45,983 nucleotides of DNA, taken from assembly GCA_903872035.1 (NCBI GenBank), contig CAIQIZ010000004.1:1-45983 (forward strand), given 5' to 3'. The notes beneath the pieces are model-generated. The model was not told the origin of the DNA. It did not search any database and saw nothing but the letters and a program-made list of their open reading frames with translations. Numbering within the stretch: position 1 is the first letter of the stretch; every line of letters begins with the position of its first letter. This DNA is from an uncultured bacterium (lineage in GTDB: Bacteria; Patescibacteriota; Minisyncoccia; Phycocordibacterales; PALSA-1337). The translations under genes were made by a program, and so were the position numbers. Positions 33,825-39,734 of the stretch are shown in pieces.

Positions 33825-34085
33825 TTATCCCGAACCTCGCAACTTGTTTATGACCCAATTAACCAGCTGATATATTTTGTAGCCGACTTCTATCCCGACT
33901 CCGGTGATCATATATGTCATCGCCGTAGACAGGGGAGGGAAGATCGTCGCAAAACCGCGATAGTAGCCAAAGATCGTCGTGATCGTAGCGTCGAGACCAA
34001 GCGGCAGAGATGAGACAGTCGGCAAGAAGCTCAACAACCAAGACATCGCATCCATGACGAATGAGATTAGCAGTGACGTTATCAT
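33825..34085 (-). CDS. pVI-like minor coat/assembly membrane protein
   Basis: 86 residues with two to three hydrophobic helices (about 4-22 SLLISFVMDAMSWLLSFL, 30-45, 50-75 ending GVGIEVGYKIYQLV) and a basic C-terminus (NKLRGSG). Its ATG overlaps the TGA of the preceding gene (ATGA), so the two are translationally coupled. In Ff phages gene VI, a three-helix protein that caps the virion with pIII, directly follows gene III. Size, hydrophobicity and position all match; sequence identity cannot be claimed. Confidence 0.65.
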   Translation of the reverse strand: MITSLLISFVMDAMSWLLSFLPTVSSLPLGLDATITTIFGYYRGFATIFPPLSTAMTYMITGVGIEVGYKIYQLVNWVINKLRGSG

Positions 34086-34372
34086 GGCCTGATTTTGCTA
34101 GAAGCGTACTTCCACAACCAAAAGAAGAAGCCGGCACCAAGCAGCAGATTAATCATATTATTCAGGCTCGACCAACCTGAACCCCAATAATTATTCGTCG
34201 TCGAAGAAGCCATCTGCGTCCAATCGATGAAAGTAAGCGTCTTGCCTTTCCATATCAATGTCGAAGTGGCGTTATAGAGCCGATTCGAATTGCTCGGAAA
34301 TGTCATGGAAAGATTGGCCGTCGAAAGAGCGGTCGTTGATGCAGTGCTATAGCCGGTAATATCCTTTGACAC
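34082..34372 (-). CDS. C-terminal anchor segment of the spike (separate frame, GTG start)
   Basis: 96 residues if started at GTG 34372. The Ser/Thr-rich N-terminal part looks extracellular and residues about 72-90 (MINLLLGAGFFFWLWKYA) form a membrane helix with a basic tail (SSKIRP). No signal peptide precedes it, so alone it lacks an export signal. It overlaps the end of the spike frame by 26 bases. Reading upstream in this frame gives WGYIFLVSKDITGY, suggesting that it is the displaced C-terminus of the spike; see the finding on the frameshift. Confidence 0.6.
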   Translation of the reverse strand: MSKDITGYSTASTTALSTANLSMTFPSNSNRLYNATSTLIWKGKTLTFIDWTQMASSTTNNYWGSGWSSLNNMINLLLGAGFFFWLWKYASSKIRP

Positions 34373-35537
34373 GAGAAAGATGTAACCCCAAAGGGGCCTT
34401 ATATTTCAGATCATTATACTGCTCTTGAAAACGGAGGCGAGTATACGTATCGGGGACAAATAATAGATACAAGACGTTCTTGAATACCGTTCCGACGGCG
34501 CAGCCGATACCCGAAGCGGTAAGCATGGAATCGCAGTCGCTTAATCCAGTGGTGATGGTTATCGGCGTTGATGTAGCAGGAAAGTATAGGCTAAGAGATG
34601 AGATCGGCGTGACTGTCTTATTGACGATGAATTCGCTTGATGTAGCGACGTACACGTTCGGCGAATTGTCGAACAGAATAGACATGTGGTACCGGCCATC
34701 CAGAAGGGTAGTGGTCGTGGAATATGTATAGGTACCAGGCGTTGATAGCACACCAAAATTGAATTCCTTATAGTCGCCATTATCCGTATCCAGTAGACTG
34801 ATTAATAAATTGGGAGTTGATGATCCGATATCTTGGCCGACGGAATATGTACCGGAAATTGTTGTTGGTGTACCTATAGGTGTGACAGAATACGCTGGTA
34901 GAAAAGACAAAATTGCGGATTGAGCTGGCGGAGGCGGCACGTAAGAATCAGATAGCATGAAATACAGATCCGACACAGAGCCACATGACCAGTAACCGCT
35001 ACATGAACCGTTCGTATATGAATTTGCATCAGATGAACCGTAGAATCGGGTAGTCGTGCCAGAATGTAGGTAGATTGCATAATAGCTACCAGCAGACAGA
35101 CTAATGCCATTCGAGGAACCGCCTCCACCGCCTGTTGACTGATAGTTGTATGTAAAATCCCAGCCATATTCAGCTTCGCCGGTGCCGACAGTGTGATGAT
35201 TGGTATTGCTATTCGTACATTGAGTAGACCAGTTCGAAAAATCACCAGGGTCGCAGGGAACGTATAGAATATTGAAGGTGGAACATGCAGAGCTCGTGCA
35301 TCGCCAAATCTGTAAGTCGTTATCGCCCGAGACCGGCTTGGACAAACGAACACGTACGCCTTTCAAGGTACCGCTAATGCCCGTAAATGACTGAACAATC
35401 CACCCAGCACCAGAGCCATCCTTATATACCGAGTGATCAGTCTGCTGGGCTAACGTGGAAGCAAATACAGCACGGGAAGATATTGCGCAGGATATTGCAA
35501 CAACTGAGAGGCATATGAGGATGGTCTTCTTGTACAT
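34347..35537 (-). CDS. pIII-like adsorption/spike protein
   Basis: 396 residues: signal peptide about 1-27 (MYKKTILICLSVVAISCAISSRAVFA), then a beta-rich domain (about 28-190) with four or more Cys and a Gly-rich stretch (STGGGGGSSNG). A second beta domain after a PPPP linker (about 205-325) follows, and a C-terminal part with a Cys pair and FKNVLYLLFVPDTYTRLRFQEQYNDLKYKAP. It is the only large exported protein of the phage and stands after the coat genes, as gene III does. The reading frame lacks a membrane anchor; one lies in the overlapping frame downstream. It should bind the host surface receptor. Confidence 0.75.
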   Translation of the reverse strand: MYKKTILICLSVVAISCAISSRAVFASTLAQQTDHSVYKDGSGAGWIVQSFTGISGTLKGVRVRLSKPVSGDNDLQIWRCTSSACSTFNILYVPCDPGDFSNWSTQCTNSNTNHHTVGTGEAEYGWDFTYNYQSTGGGGGSSNGISLSAGSYYAIYLHSGTTTRFYGSSDANSYTNGSCSGYWSCGSVSDLYFMLSDSYVPPPPAQSAILSFLPAYSVTPIGTPTTISGTYSVGQDIGSSTPNLLISLLDTDNGDYKEFNFGVLSTPGTYTYSTTTTLLDGRYHMSILFDNSPNVYVATSSEFIVNKTVTPISSLSLYFPATSTPITITTGLSDCDSMLTASGIGCAVGTVFKNVLYLLFVPDTYTRLRFQEQYNDLKYKAPLGLHLSRVKGYYRL

Positions 35538-35569
35538 GTGTTTGATAAATTACTAATAATGATCTGGTC

Positions 35570-35737
35570 GGGTCAGTCTAGTCATAGCTAGAGCGTAATT
35601 TTTCCGAAATTTATTGTGTCAAGGTCGCTTCGCGGCGCTCTACACTGTTATATTTTTTAAGGTGTAAGAGCGCCACGAAGCTCTCTTGACAAAAAATTTC
35701 CTGAAAAATTATTGCTCTGCTATGGCAAGCCTGACCC
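35570..35737. repeat. Long imperfect inverted repeat between coat and spike genes
   Basis: Arm 35570-35645 and arm 35661-35737 are reverse complements over about 76 bases, roughly three quarters identical by eye, around a 15-base AT-rich loop. The innermost part (GCTTCGCGGCGCTC / GAGCGCCACGAAGC) is nearly perfect. Each arm contains TTGACA facing outward. On single-stranded DNA this makes a very long hairpin. Possible roles: origin or packaging signal, attenuator/terminator between coat and spike, or a duplicated promoter region. Confidence 0.75.
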
Positions 35738-35755
35738 TCCAACTGACTGAACGGG

Positions 35756-35827
35756 TTGCGGAGGTTGGAATTGAACCAACTATCTCCAGAAAGTCGATCT
35801 GGCGGGTTACCGGTACCCCACTCCGCG
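35756..35827 (-). tRNA. tRNA-like element, anticodon position GAC, non-canonical loop
   Basis: A complete 72-nt cloverleaf: CGCGGAG/CTCCGCA acceptor with a C1-A72 mismatch as in initiator tRNAs, T8, D-arm GGGT/ACCC with A14 and G18G19, anticodon stem CCAGA/TCTGG, loop TCGACTT, five-base variable loop, T-arm GTTGG-TTCAATT-CCAAC, discriminator A. All invariant bases fit except position 33, which is C instead of U, and position 37, a pyrimidine. A strict reading gives anticodon GAC (Val). It may be a degraded or repurposed tRNA, or a structural mimic inside the phage; ordinary decoding looks doubtful. Confidence 0.6.
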
Positions 35828-35897
35828 GTATCAAAAGACCGATCTCGTGTGAACAGTCTCTTGCCTTCTAAGCAGAGGACTAGCCTGATTGCTTAAG

Positions 35898-35925
35898 AAA
35901 GATCAAACTGTGCGGCTTACGCCGC
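35898..35925 (-). terminator. Hairpin after the coat gene
   Basis: Five bases past the coat stop (minus strand) GCGGC-GTAA-GCCGC is followed by ACAGTTTGATCTTTCTT. The T-rich tail is interrupted, so termination may be partial. Ff phages carry their central terminator at exactly this place, between genes VIII and III. Confidence 0.55.
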
Positions 35926-35930
35926 GATGG

Positions 35931-36143
35931 TCATTTAATACCACCCACATATCCCCTTGCCTTATGCCAGAGCATGAATACGGCCGCGAGGAGCAACATG
36001 GCTGGGACAATGTAGGGAAGGATGTCGATAACTAGCGTATTGACCTGCCCGATGGTGTTATCCCAGATGGTGTGAACCACAGCCAGAGAAATAGTGGTAG
36101 AAGCTAAAGTAGCAACTAAATTATTTTGATTAGGGTTGATAAT
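35931..36143 (-). CDS. Major coat protein candidate (pVIII-like), no ATG start
   Basis: An open frame bounded upstream by TAG encodes 70 residues from ATT 36143 (an AGG lies seven bases before it) or 49 residues from GTG 36080. The N-terminal 21 residues are weakly hydrophobic and end ISLA, a possible signal-peptidase site. The rest, VVHTIWDNTIGQVN followed by LVIDILPYIVPAMLLLAAVFML and WHKARGYVGGIK, has a polar N-terminus, one helix and a basic C-terminus in 49 residues. That is the size and plan of mature M13 or Pf1 coat. It is the last gene before the terminator, as gene VIII is in Ff. Start codon uncertain. Confidence 0.6.
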   Translation of the reverse strand: MINPNQNNLVATLASTTISLAVVHTIWDNTIGQVNTLVIDILPYIVPAMLLLAAVFMLWHKARGYVGGIK

Positions 36144-36192
36144 TTCGACCTAGAGAACACGATCCCTATATTGGGCTTATTGACGTTGCCAA

Positions 36193-36294
36193 CTAGCGGA
36201 ACATAGACCGAAGCACGTTTATGATCATGTAAGCGAACATACCCAGAAAAATGGCGGCCAGATATATTTGATATGCGTCGGATACGATATTCAT
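36193..36294 (-). CDS. 33-residue pVII/pIX-like minor coat protein
   Basis: ATG 36294 overlaps the stop of the previous gene (ATGA). The product is a single hydrophobic helix (YQIYLAAIFLGMFAYMIINVL) with a short acidic N-terminus (MNIVSD) and a basic end (RSMFR). Length equals M13 pVII (33) and pIX (32). A longer in-frame opening to 36393 exists but overlaps the neighbouring gene entirely; the coupled start is preferred. Confidence 0.65.
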   Translation of the reverse strand: MNIVSDAYQIYLAAIFLGMFAYMIINVLRSMFR

Positions 36295-36455
36295 GCGAAG
36301 AATTGATAGAATAACGTTACTCCTTGCACTAGCATCCAATACACGACCAATGGGGCACCAACAACGGCCGGAACGAGCAGGAACGTTATCCAAAACAGGT
36401 CAATGTAGGAGGCGTTATCGAGTATTGGTTGTAATGTTTGGATTAATGGATTCAT
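36291..36455 (-). CDS. 54-residue membrane protein, phage coat cluster
   Basis: ATG 36455 overlaps the TGA of the 79-residue gene, and its own TGA overlaps the next ATG, both as ATGA. The product MNPLIQTLQPILDNASYIDL leads into a hydrophobic region (about 19-50, two helices around an AP turn: FWITFLLVPAVVGAPLVVYWMLVQGV). It is in a different frame from the track of longer open frames and easily missed. A minor coat or assembly role is inferred from position only. Confidence 0.65.
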   Translation of the reverse strand: MNPLIQTLQPILDNASYIDLFWITFLLVPAVVGAPLVVYWMLVQGVTLFYQFFA

Positions 36456-36691
36456 TTTTTTGATTTCATGCCCCTGATCGAAGCGAACACCGTGGCGAAG
36501 AACAAGACTGACAAAAAGAAAATAATGATGCCGATACCGAATATCATCGAGCCGTCATCACGGACTGAAATAGGGGAGTCTGGGAAGATAGCCGGCTGGG
36601 TTGACGAAGAAGTGACCGTACACGTTTGCTCTACCATGAGAGGCGGTTCATCTGTGTTGTAGAGGTTGTCGCAGTGCCAAGAATTGATCAT
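36452..36691 (-). CDS. 79-residue coat-like membrane protein
   Basis: A polar, acidic N-terminal half with two Cys (about 1-48), then one helix (SMIFGIGIIIFFLSVLFFATVFA) and a strongly basic tail (SIRGMKSKK). The plan is that of a type-I-like coat protein without a cleaved signal. Translation is coupled to the next gene by ATGA. It is an alternative candidate for the major coat protein. It starts five bases after the stop of the 57-residue gene. Confidence 0.65.
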   Translation of the reverse strand: MINSWHCDNLYNTDEPPLMVEQTCTVTSSSTQPAIFPDSPISVRDDGSMIFGIGIIIFFLSVLFFATVFASIRGMKSKK

Positions 36692-36695
36692 GGGA

Positions 36696-36869
36696 TTATT
36701 CGATTACGGAACACTGATTGACCATATAGAGAGCATTATCAAACTGGCGTTTCCAGAAGTAGAATCGTTGGTAATCGCCGTTGTAGTATGCCTGCAACAT
36801 GAATATGAGAGAGTCCGGGACTACGTTCTCATTCACGTCGAATGATTTATTATTGATTTTTATGTGCAT
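36696..36869 (-). CDS. 57-residue soluble phage protein
   Basis: ATG 36869 to TAA 36696. The product is polar and aromatic-rich (DSLIFMLQAYYNGDYQRFYFWKRQFDNALYMVNQ) with no membrane helix. It lies between the OB-like gene and the membrane chain, in the same direction with a five-base gap to the next gene. No family recognised. A competing open frame (36850-37092) has a composition typical of a shadow. Confidence 0.5.
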   Translation of the reverse strand: MHIKINNKSFDVNENVVPDSLIFMLQAYYNGDYQRFYFWKRQFDNALYMVNQCSVIE

Positions 36870-36967
36870 TTCTCGTAAGTAATTTTATTAACGCGCGAAT
36901 CTCCATTTGAGCCGCCAGGGAAGTAAGCCCGGCAACCCATCGATAACATGGAGAGGGAACAGAGAGA

Positions 36968-37201
36968 CTAGAGGGACCTAACTGCGACGATTTTGAGAGA
37001 AGCAAGAAGGTTTGAGCCGGCGACAATCTCCACATCAGCTTCAACCTCCTGATCGAGCAGATTGGATATGTTGCCAACCTTGTTGCGATCAAGCTTAAAC
37101 TTCAAAATTTTGCCGTTATAACGAGCATGGATATTGGAGTATTTGACCCCTTGATATTCACCATCGTAAAACTCGAGCAACGACAATTTTATGGTTTGCA
37201 T
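36968..37201 (-). CDS. Small OB-like protein, candidate phage ssDNA-binding protein (pV-like)
   Basis: 77 residues with alternating strand pattern (TIKLSLLEFYDG, YSNIHARYNGKILKFKLD, EVEADVEIVAG, ASLKIVAVRSL), compatible with a five-strand OB fold. M13 pV is 87 residues and is encoded right after the replication genes; circularising this element places this gene after rep and int. No sequence motif proves DNA binding. First gene of the phage coat operon; an AT-rich TATAAATAT lies just before the ATG. Confidence 0.55.
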   Translation of the reverse strand: MQTIKLSLLEFYDGEYQGVKYSNIHARYNGKILKFKLDRNKVGNISNLLDQEVEADVEIVAGSNLLASLKIVAVRSL

Positions 37202-37412
37202 TTGTTATATTTATATAAGAAAATCACCCCATGACCCCCGCAGGGAATTCACGGAATAACTTCAATTTGTTTTTTAACGACCTTTAATGTCGATAGGGTA
37301 GCCTTACTTGCTGGCTTTAGTCCCTCAACACTCTAAGGTCAAGTATGTCGCACAATATATCTTGTACACCATGTCATATATTGCAAAACCTAGGTACTTC
37401 CCTATTTAGGAC
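37202..37412. other. Non-coding right end of the phage
   Basis: No gene seen. The stretch holds an imperfect palindrome near 37353-37384 (CAATATAT ... ATATATTG arms) that resembles a recombinase or repressor site. ACTTGACCT on the minus strand (37335-37343) is also found at 37765-37773 and, in opposite orientation, at 30859-30867. A weak minus-strand promoter (TTGACC, 17-base spacer, TAAAGC) could drive the phage coat operon. The attachment site probably lies here, but I cannot define it. Confidence 0.35.
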
Positions 37413-37442
37413 AAAAAAATCGACCCCAGCTCAGGTCGACCT
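37413..37442 (-). terminator. Terminator after the small membrane gene
   Basis: On the minus strand GGTCGACCTGAGCTGGGGTCGATTTTTTT: a TCGACC/GGTCGA stem followed by seven T. It ends the transcript of the gene at 37456-37761 and the Liv operon. Confidence 0.8.
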
Positions 37443-37455
37443 TAACTACCCTTTC

Positions 37456-37761
37456 TTAGAGTTTGATGTAGTTCAAAACTGCTGCCGTCGAGCTAGCTAC
37501 CTTCTGTTCGTCGACATGCTTTGCCGTATTTGATATCAATGGAGCCAAGATATAATTCCAAATGAAATTTACCGCACCTTTCAAGTAATTGTCCCAAATG
37601 TTCGATATGAGGTTGGTCAGGAAGTTCCAGTTGTCCTGGAAGGTCTGGGAGGCCACTATGCTCCTCAAGTTGAGTCCGAAATAGGCTAAGAGGAGCAGGG
37701 CGATGAATATGATGACGAGCATCTTTATAAGTCCCCTGTTTCGATTTTTCAAAATGATCAT
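37456..37761 (-). CDS. Single-span membrane protein, host
   Basis: 101 residues. A basic start (ILKNRNRGLIK) precedes one helix (MLVIIFIALLLLAYFGL, about 14-31); the remainder is an amphipathic helical region rich in Asn and Trp (NWNFLTNLISNIWDNYLKGAVNFIWNYIL). Similar small proteins are common in parcubacterial genomes without known function. It lies 18 bases after livF on the same strand and is probably the last gene of that operon. Confidence 0.65.
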   Translation of the reverse strand: MIILKNRNRGLIKMLVIIFIALLLLAYFGLNLRSIVASQTFQDNWNFLTNLISNIWDNYLKGAVNFIWNYILAPLISNTAKHVDEQKVASSTAAVLNYIKL

Positions 37762-37779
37762 GATAGGTCAAGTATAGCA

Positions 37780-38505
37780 TTAAGCTTTTCCTAGAAATAC
37801 TTTTTCCAGGATGCCTTTGTCGATGATGTCTTGAGGTTTGCTTTCGGTGTAGATCTTGCCCTTATCCAGAACGTAAGCACGAGTAGTGATCTCGAGAAGC
37901 GACTTCAAATTGTGCTCGACGACGAAAATAGCTGTTTTCCGGCGTTCATTGATCTCTCTGATCTTCTCGAAGACTTCCTTGACTATCTTCGGAGCCAAGC
38001 CGAGTGATGGTTCGTCGAGGAGGAGGACTTTAGGATCGGGCATGAGTCCACGGGCGATAGCCAGCATCTGCTGTTGGCCTCCAGATAAGGTGCCGGAATT
38101 GGCTTTCAGTTTTGATTTTAGCGCAGGGAAGAGGTCGAGGACATTCTCAATGCGCTCTTGCCTCCCTGCCCTGCTCTTCACGTGGAAACCGCCGATCTCC
38201 AGATTTTCCAAAACTGTCAGATGATGAAATACGCGTCGGCCCTGCGGCACGAATGAAACTCCCCTTTCTACGACTTCGAAAGAGACCGGCTTGAACTGAC
38301 GACCTTCCCATAGCACTTGTCCGGAATCGATCGGAGCCAAACCGAATATTGCTTTTAGGATGGTCGACTTTCCTGCCCCGTTCGGTCCCATGAGAGCCAC
38401 GATCTCTCCTTCATCTATCTTGACCGAAGCTCCGTCCAGCGCCTTAACGCCGCCGTAGTGAACGTGGATGTTCCGGAGTTCGAGGAGGGTTTCGGTGGTG
38501 GGCAT
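37780..38505 (-). CDS. livF: Branched-chain amino acid-type ABC transporter ATPase
   Basis: 241 residues: Walker A GPNGAGKST, Q-loop region SFVPQGRRVFHHLTVLENL, ABC signature LSGGQQQMLAIARGL, Walker B VLLLDEPSLGLAP and the H-loop VVEHN. FVPQGRRVF is diagnostic of LivF. The protein would power amino acid or amide import together with LivG. It begins six bases after the binding-protein gene. No LivH/LivM permease is encoded in the window. Confidence 0.92.
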   Translation of the reverse strand: MPTTETLLELRNIHVHYGGVKALDGASVKIDEGEIVALMGPNGAGKSTILKAIFGLAPIDSGQVLWEGRQFKPVSFEVVERGVSFVPQGRRVFHHLTVLENLEIGGFHVKSRAGRQERIENVLDLFPALKSKLKANSGTLSGGQQQMLAIARGLMPDPKVLLLDEPSLGLAPKIVKEVFEKIREINERRKTAIFVVEHNLKSLLEITTRAYVLDKGKIYTESKPQDIIDKGILEKVFLGKA

Positions 38506-38511
38506 AGGATA

Positions 38512-39645
38512 CTATTGTTGATAAATAACTGCCTTTCCATCCTTCACTTGGAATAACGAATAAGCTGTATTACTACGGTCGTTACTTGCATCGAAACTAA
38601 TTGAACCGCTGACTCCGTCATAATTGACTGTCTTCAAGTAAGATTGAATTGCTGCAGCATTGTAATCTTGTGATTTGATCGCACCGGCCAGAAGATAAAT
38701 CGTATCGTAGACCGCGGCGCAGATATTCGTCTGCGGACAATCTTCGCCATAATTTGTCTTGTATTTCTGTAAGACAGCAGCCAGCTTGTCGTTTTGAGCT
38801 ATGACATAGTCTCCACCGAGAGCGCCTTGCAGAATCTTCGCGTGCTTGGAAACTAGGTCGGCCGACTTGATGACGTTGTCATTGACGAATATGCGAGCCG
38901 GAGAGAATTTGAGCTCCTCCATTTGGCTTAATACGACTTCTCCGCTCGTAACCGTTTGAGGGCTCACAAATAGAAGATCCGGATTGCCACCCTTGAGCTT
39001 CGTGAGTTGTGTACGAATATCTGTAGCTCCAGTTGTAAATGATTCACTGGAGACTTTGACTGACGTTCCTTTCAAGTAATTCTCTAATGCGACTTCCAAA
39101 CCCTTGGCGTAATCTGTTTCTTCGTAAATGACGGCGACTTTCTTATAGCCGGCTTGTTTGATCGTATCGGCAAATAGTTTGGCCTCATTTATGTCTTGGC
39201 CCCAATTGCGGAAGACGTTCGGAGATGAGCTGCTGATTTTGGATCCGGAAAGGGTTGAGCCGACTAGCACTGAATCGGTGCTTTGCAGAATAGGTTCCAT
39301 AGCTAGAACTGTTCCTGTACAGGCACCTGACGTGAATACTCTTATTCCGCTACCAGTCAGTTGTTGCAAAGCGGACACAGCGGCCTTTGGATCGCATTTG
39401 TGGTCTTGGAAGACGACTTCAAGCTTCTTACCATTGATTCCGCCAGCGGCGTTGATATCGTCGACAGCTAATTGGGCGGTCTTTTGAGAAGGTTCGCCAT
39501 ATGTGGCTAGTCCGCCAGTCAGTGGATACATAGCGCCAATCTTGATCGTAGAGCTCGAGAAAGATTTGTTAGCAACAACGGCTATTACGATAATGATTAC
39601 AATGACGATGATGAATAGGGACCATTTGCCTTTTGATGATTGCAT
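38512..39645 (-). CDS. Leu/Ile/Val-binding-like protein (LivJ/K family), copy 1
   Basis: 377 residues. N-terminal membrane helix (about 8-26) keeps it tethered; no lipobox. The type I periplasmic-binding fold shows IKIGAMYPLTGGLATYGEPSQKTAQLAVDDINAAGGINGKKLEVVFQDHKCDP, the typical LivJ/K opening, and YDTIYLLAGAI near the C-terminus. The extra Cys residues (DHKCDP, SGACTG, CPQTNIC) suggest disulphides outside the cell. It stands directly upstream of livF and shares its transcript. Ligand unknown. Confidence 0.9.
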   Translation of the reverse strand: MQSSKGKWSLFIIVIVIIIVIAVVANKSFSSSTIKIGAMYPLTGGLATYGEPSQKTAQLAVDDINAAGGINGKKLEVVFQDHKCDPKAAVSALQQLTGSGIRVFTSGACTGTVLAMEPILQSTDSVLVGSTLSGSKISSSSPNVFRNWGQDINEAKLFADTIKQAGYKKVAVIYEETDYAKGLEVALENYLKGTSVKVSSESFTTGATDIRTQLTKLKGGNPDLLFVSPQTVTSGEVVLSQMEELKFSPARIFVNDNVIKSADLVSKHAKILQGALGGDYVIAQNDKLAAVLQKYKTNYGEDCPQTNICAAVYDTIYLLAGAIKSQDYNAAAIQSYLKTVNYDGVSGSISFDASNDRSNTAYSLFQVKDGKAVIYQQ

Positions 39646-39734
39646 ATTGGCTGAATTAGCCTGATAAGTGGTTTAACTGTAGCACAGCAAAATCAGGGTG
39701 AAAATAGACGACGATAAGCCCAGAATCATTGAGA

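Larger units (their letters stand above)
30850..37400 (-). mobile_element. Integrated inovirus-like filamentous phage
   Basis: A minus-strand block of at least 13 genes: OB-like protein, tiny membrane proteins, coat-like protein, spike, pVI-like protein, Zot/pI ATPase, HUH initiator and tyrosine recombinase. The order equals Ff phages read around the circle (V, VII/IX, VIII, III, VI, I, II), plus int and minus the secretin gene IV. Length of about 6.5 kb also fits. Boundaries are approximate: I found no convincing direct repeat (attL/attR); the left limit is set before the operator-like dyad, the right limit before the terminator at 37413. Neighbours on both sides look chromosomal. Confidence 0.85.

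Noticed and set aside
35686-35871. 61-residue frame with the string VAEVGIEPTISR
   Set aside because: This is the well-known spurious translation across a tRNA-shaped sequence, not a gene.
35831-35905. A second tRNA (Arg-TCT-like anticodon loop CTTCTAA) beside the tRNA-like element
   Set aside because: The anticodon stem has a mismatch and no D-arm or T-arm can be drawn around it.
36850-37092. 80-residue frame overlapping the OB-like gene
   Set aside because: Its composition (Arg/Leu/Ser-rich, no structure) is typical of an out-of-frame shadow; the 77- and 57-residue genes explain the region.
30850-37400. Direct-repeat attachment sites for the prophage
   Set aside because: Only short matches were found (for example GTACTTC, and ACTTGACCT in inverted rather than direct orientation). 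None is long enough or correctly oriented to define attL/attR.
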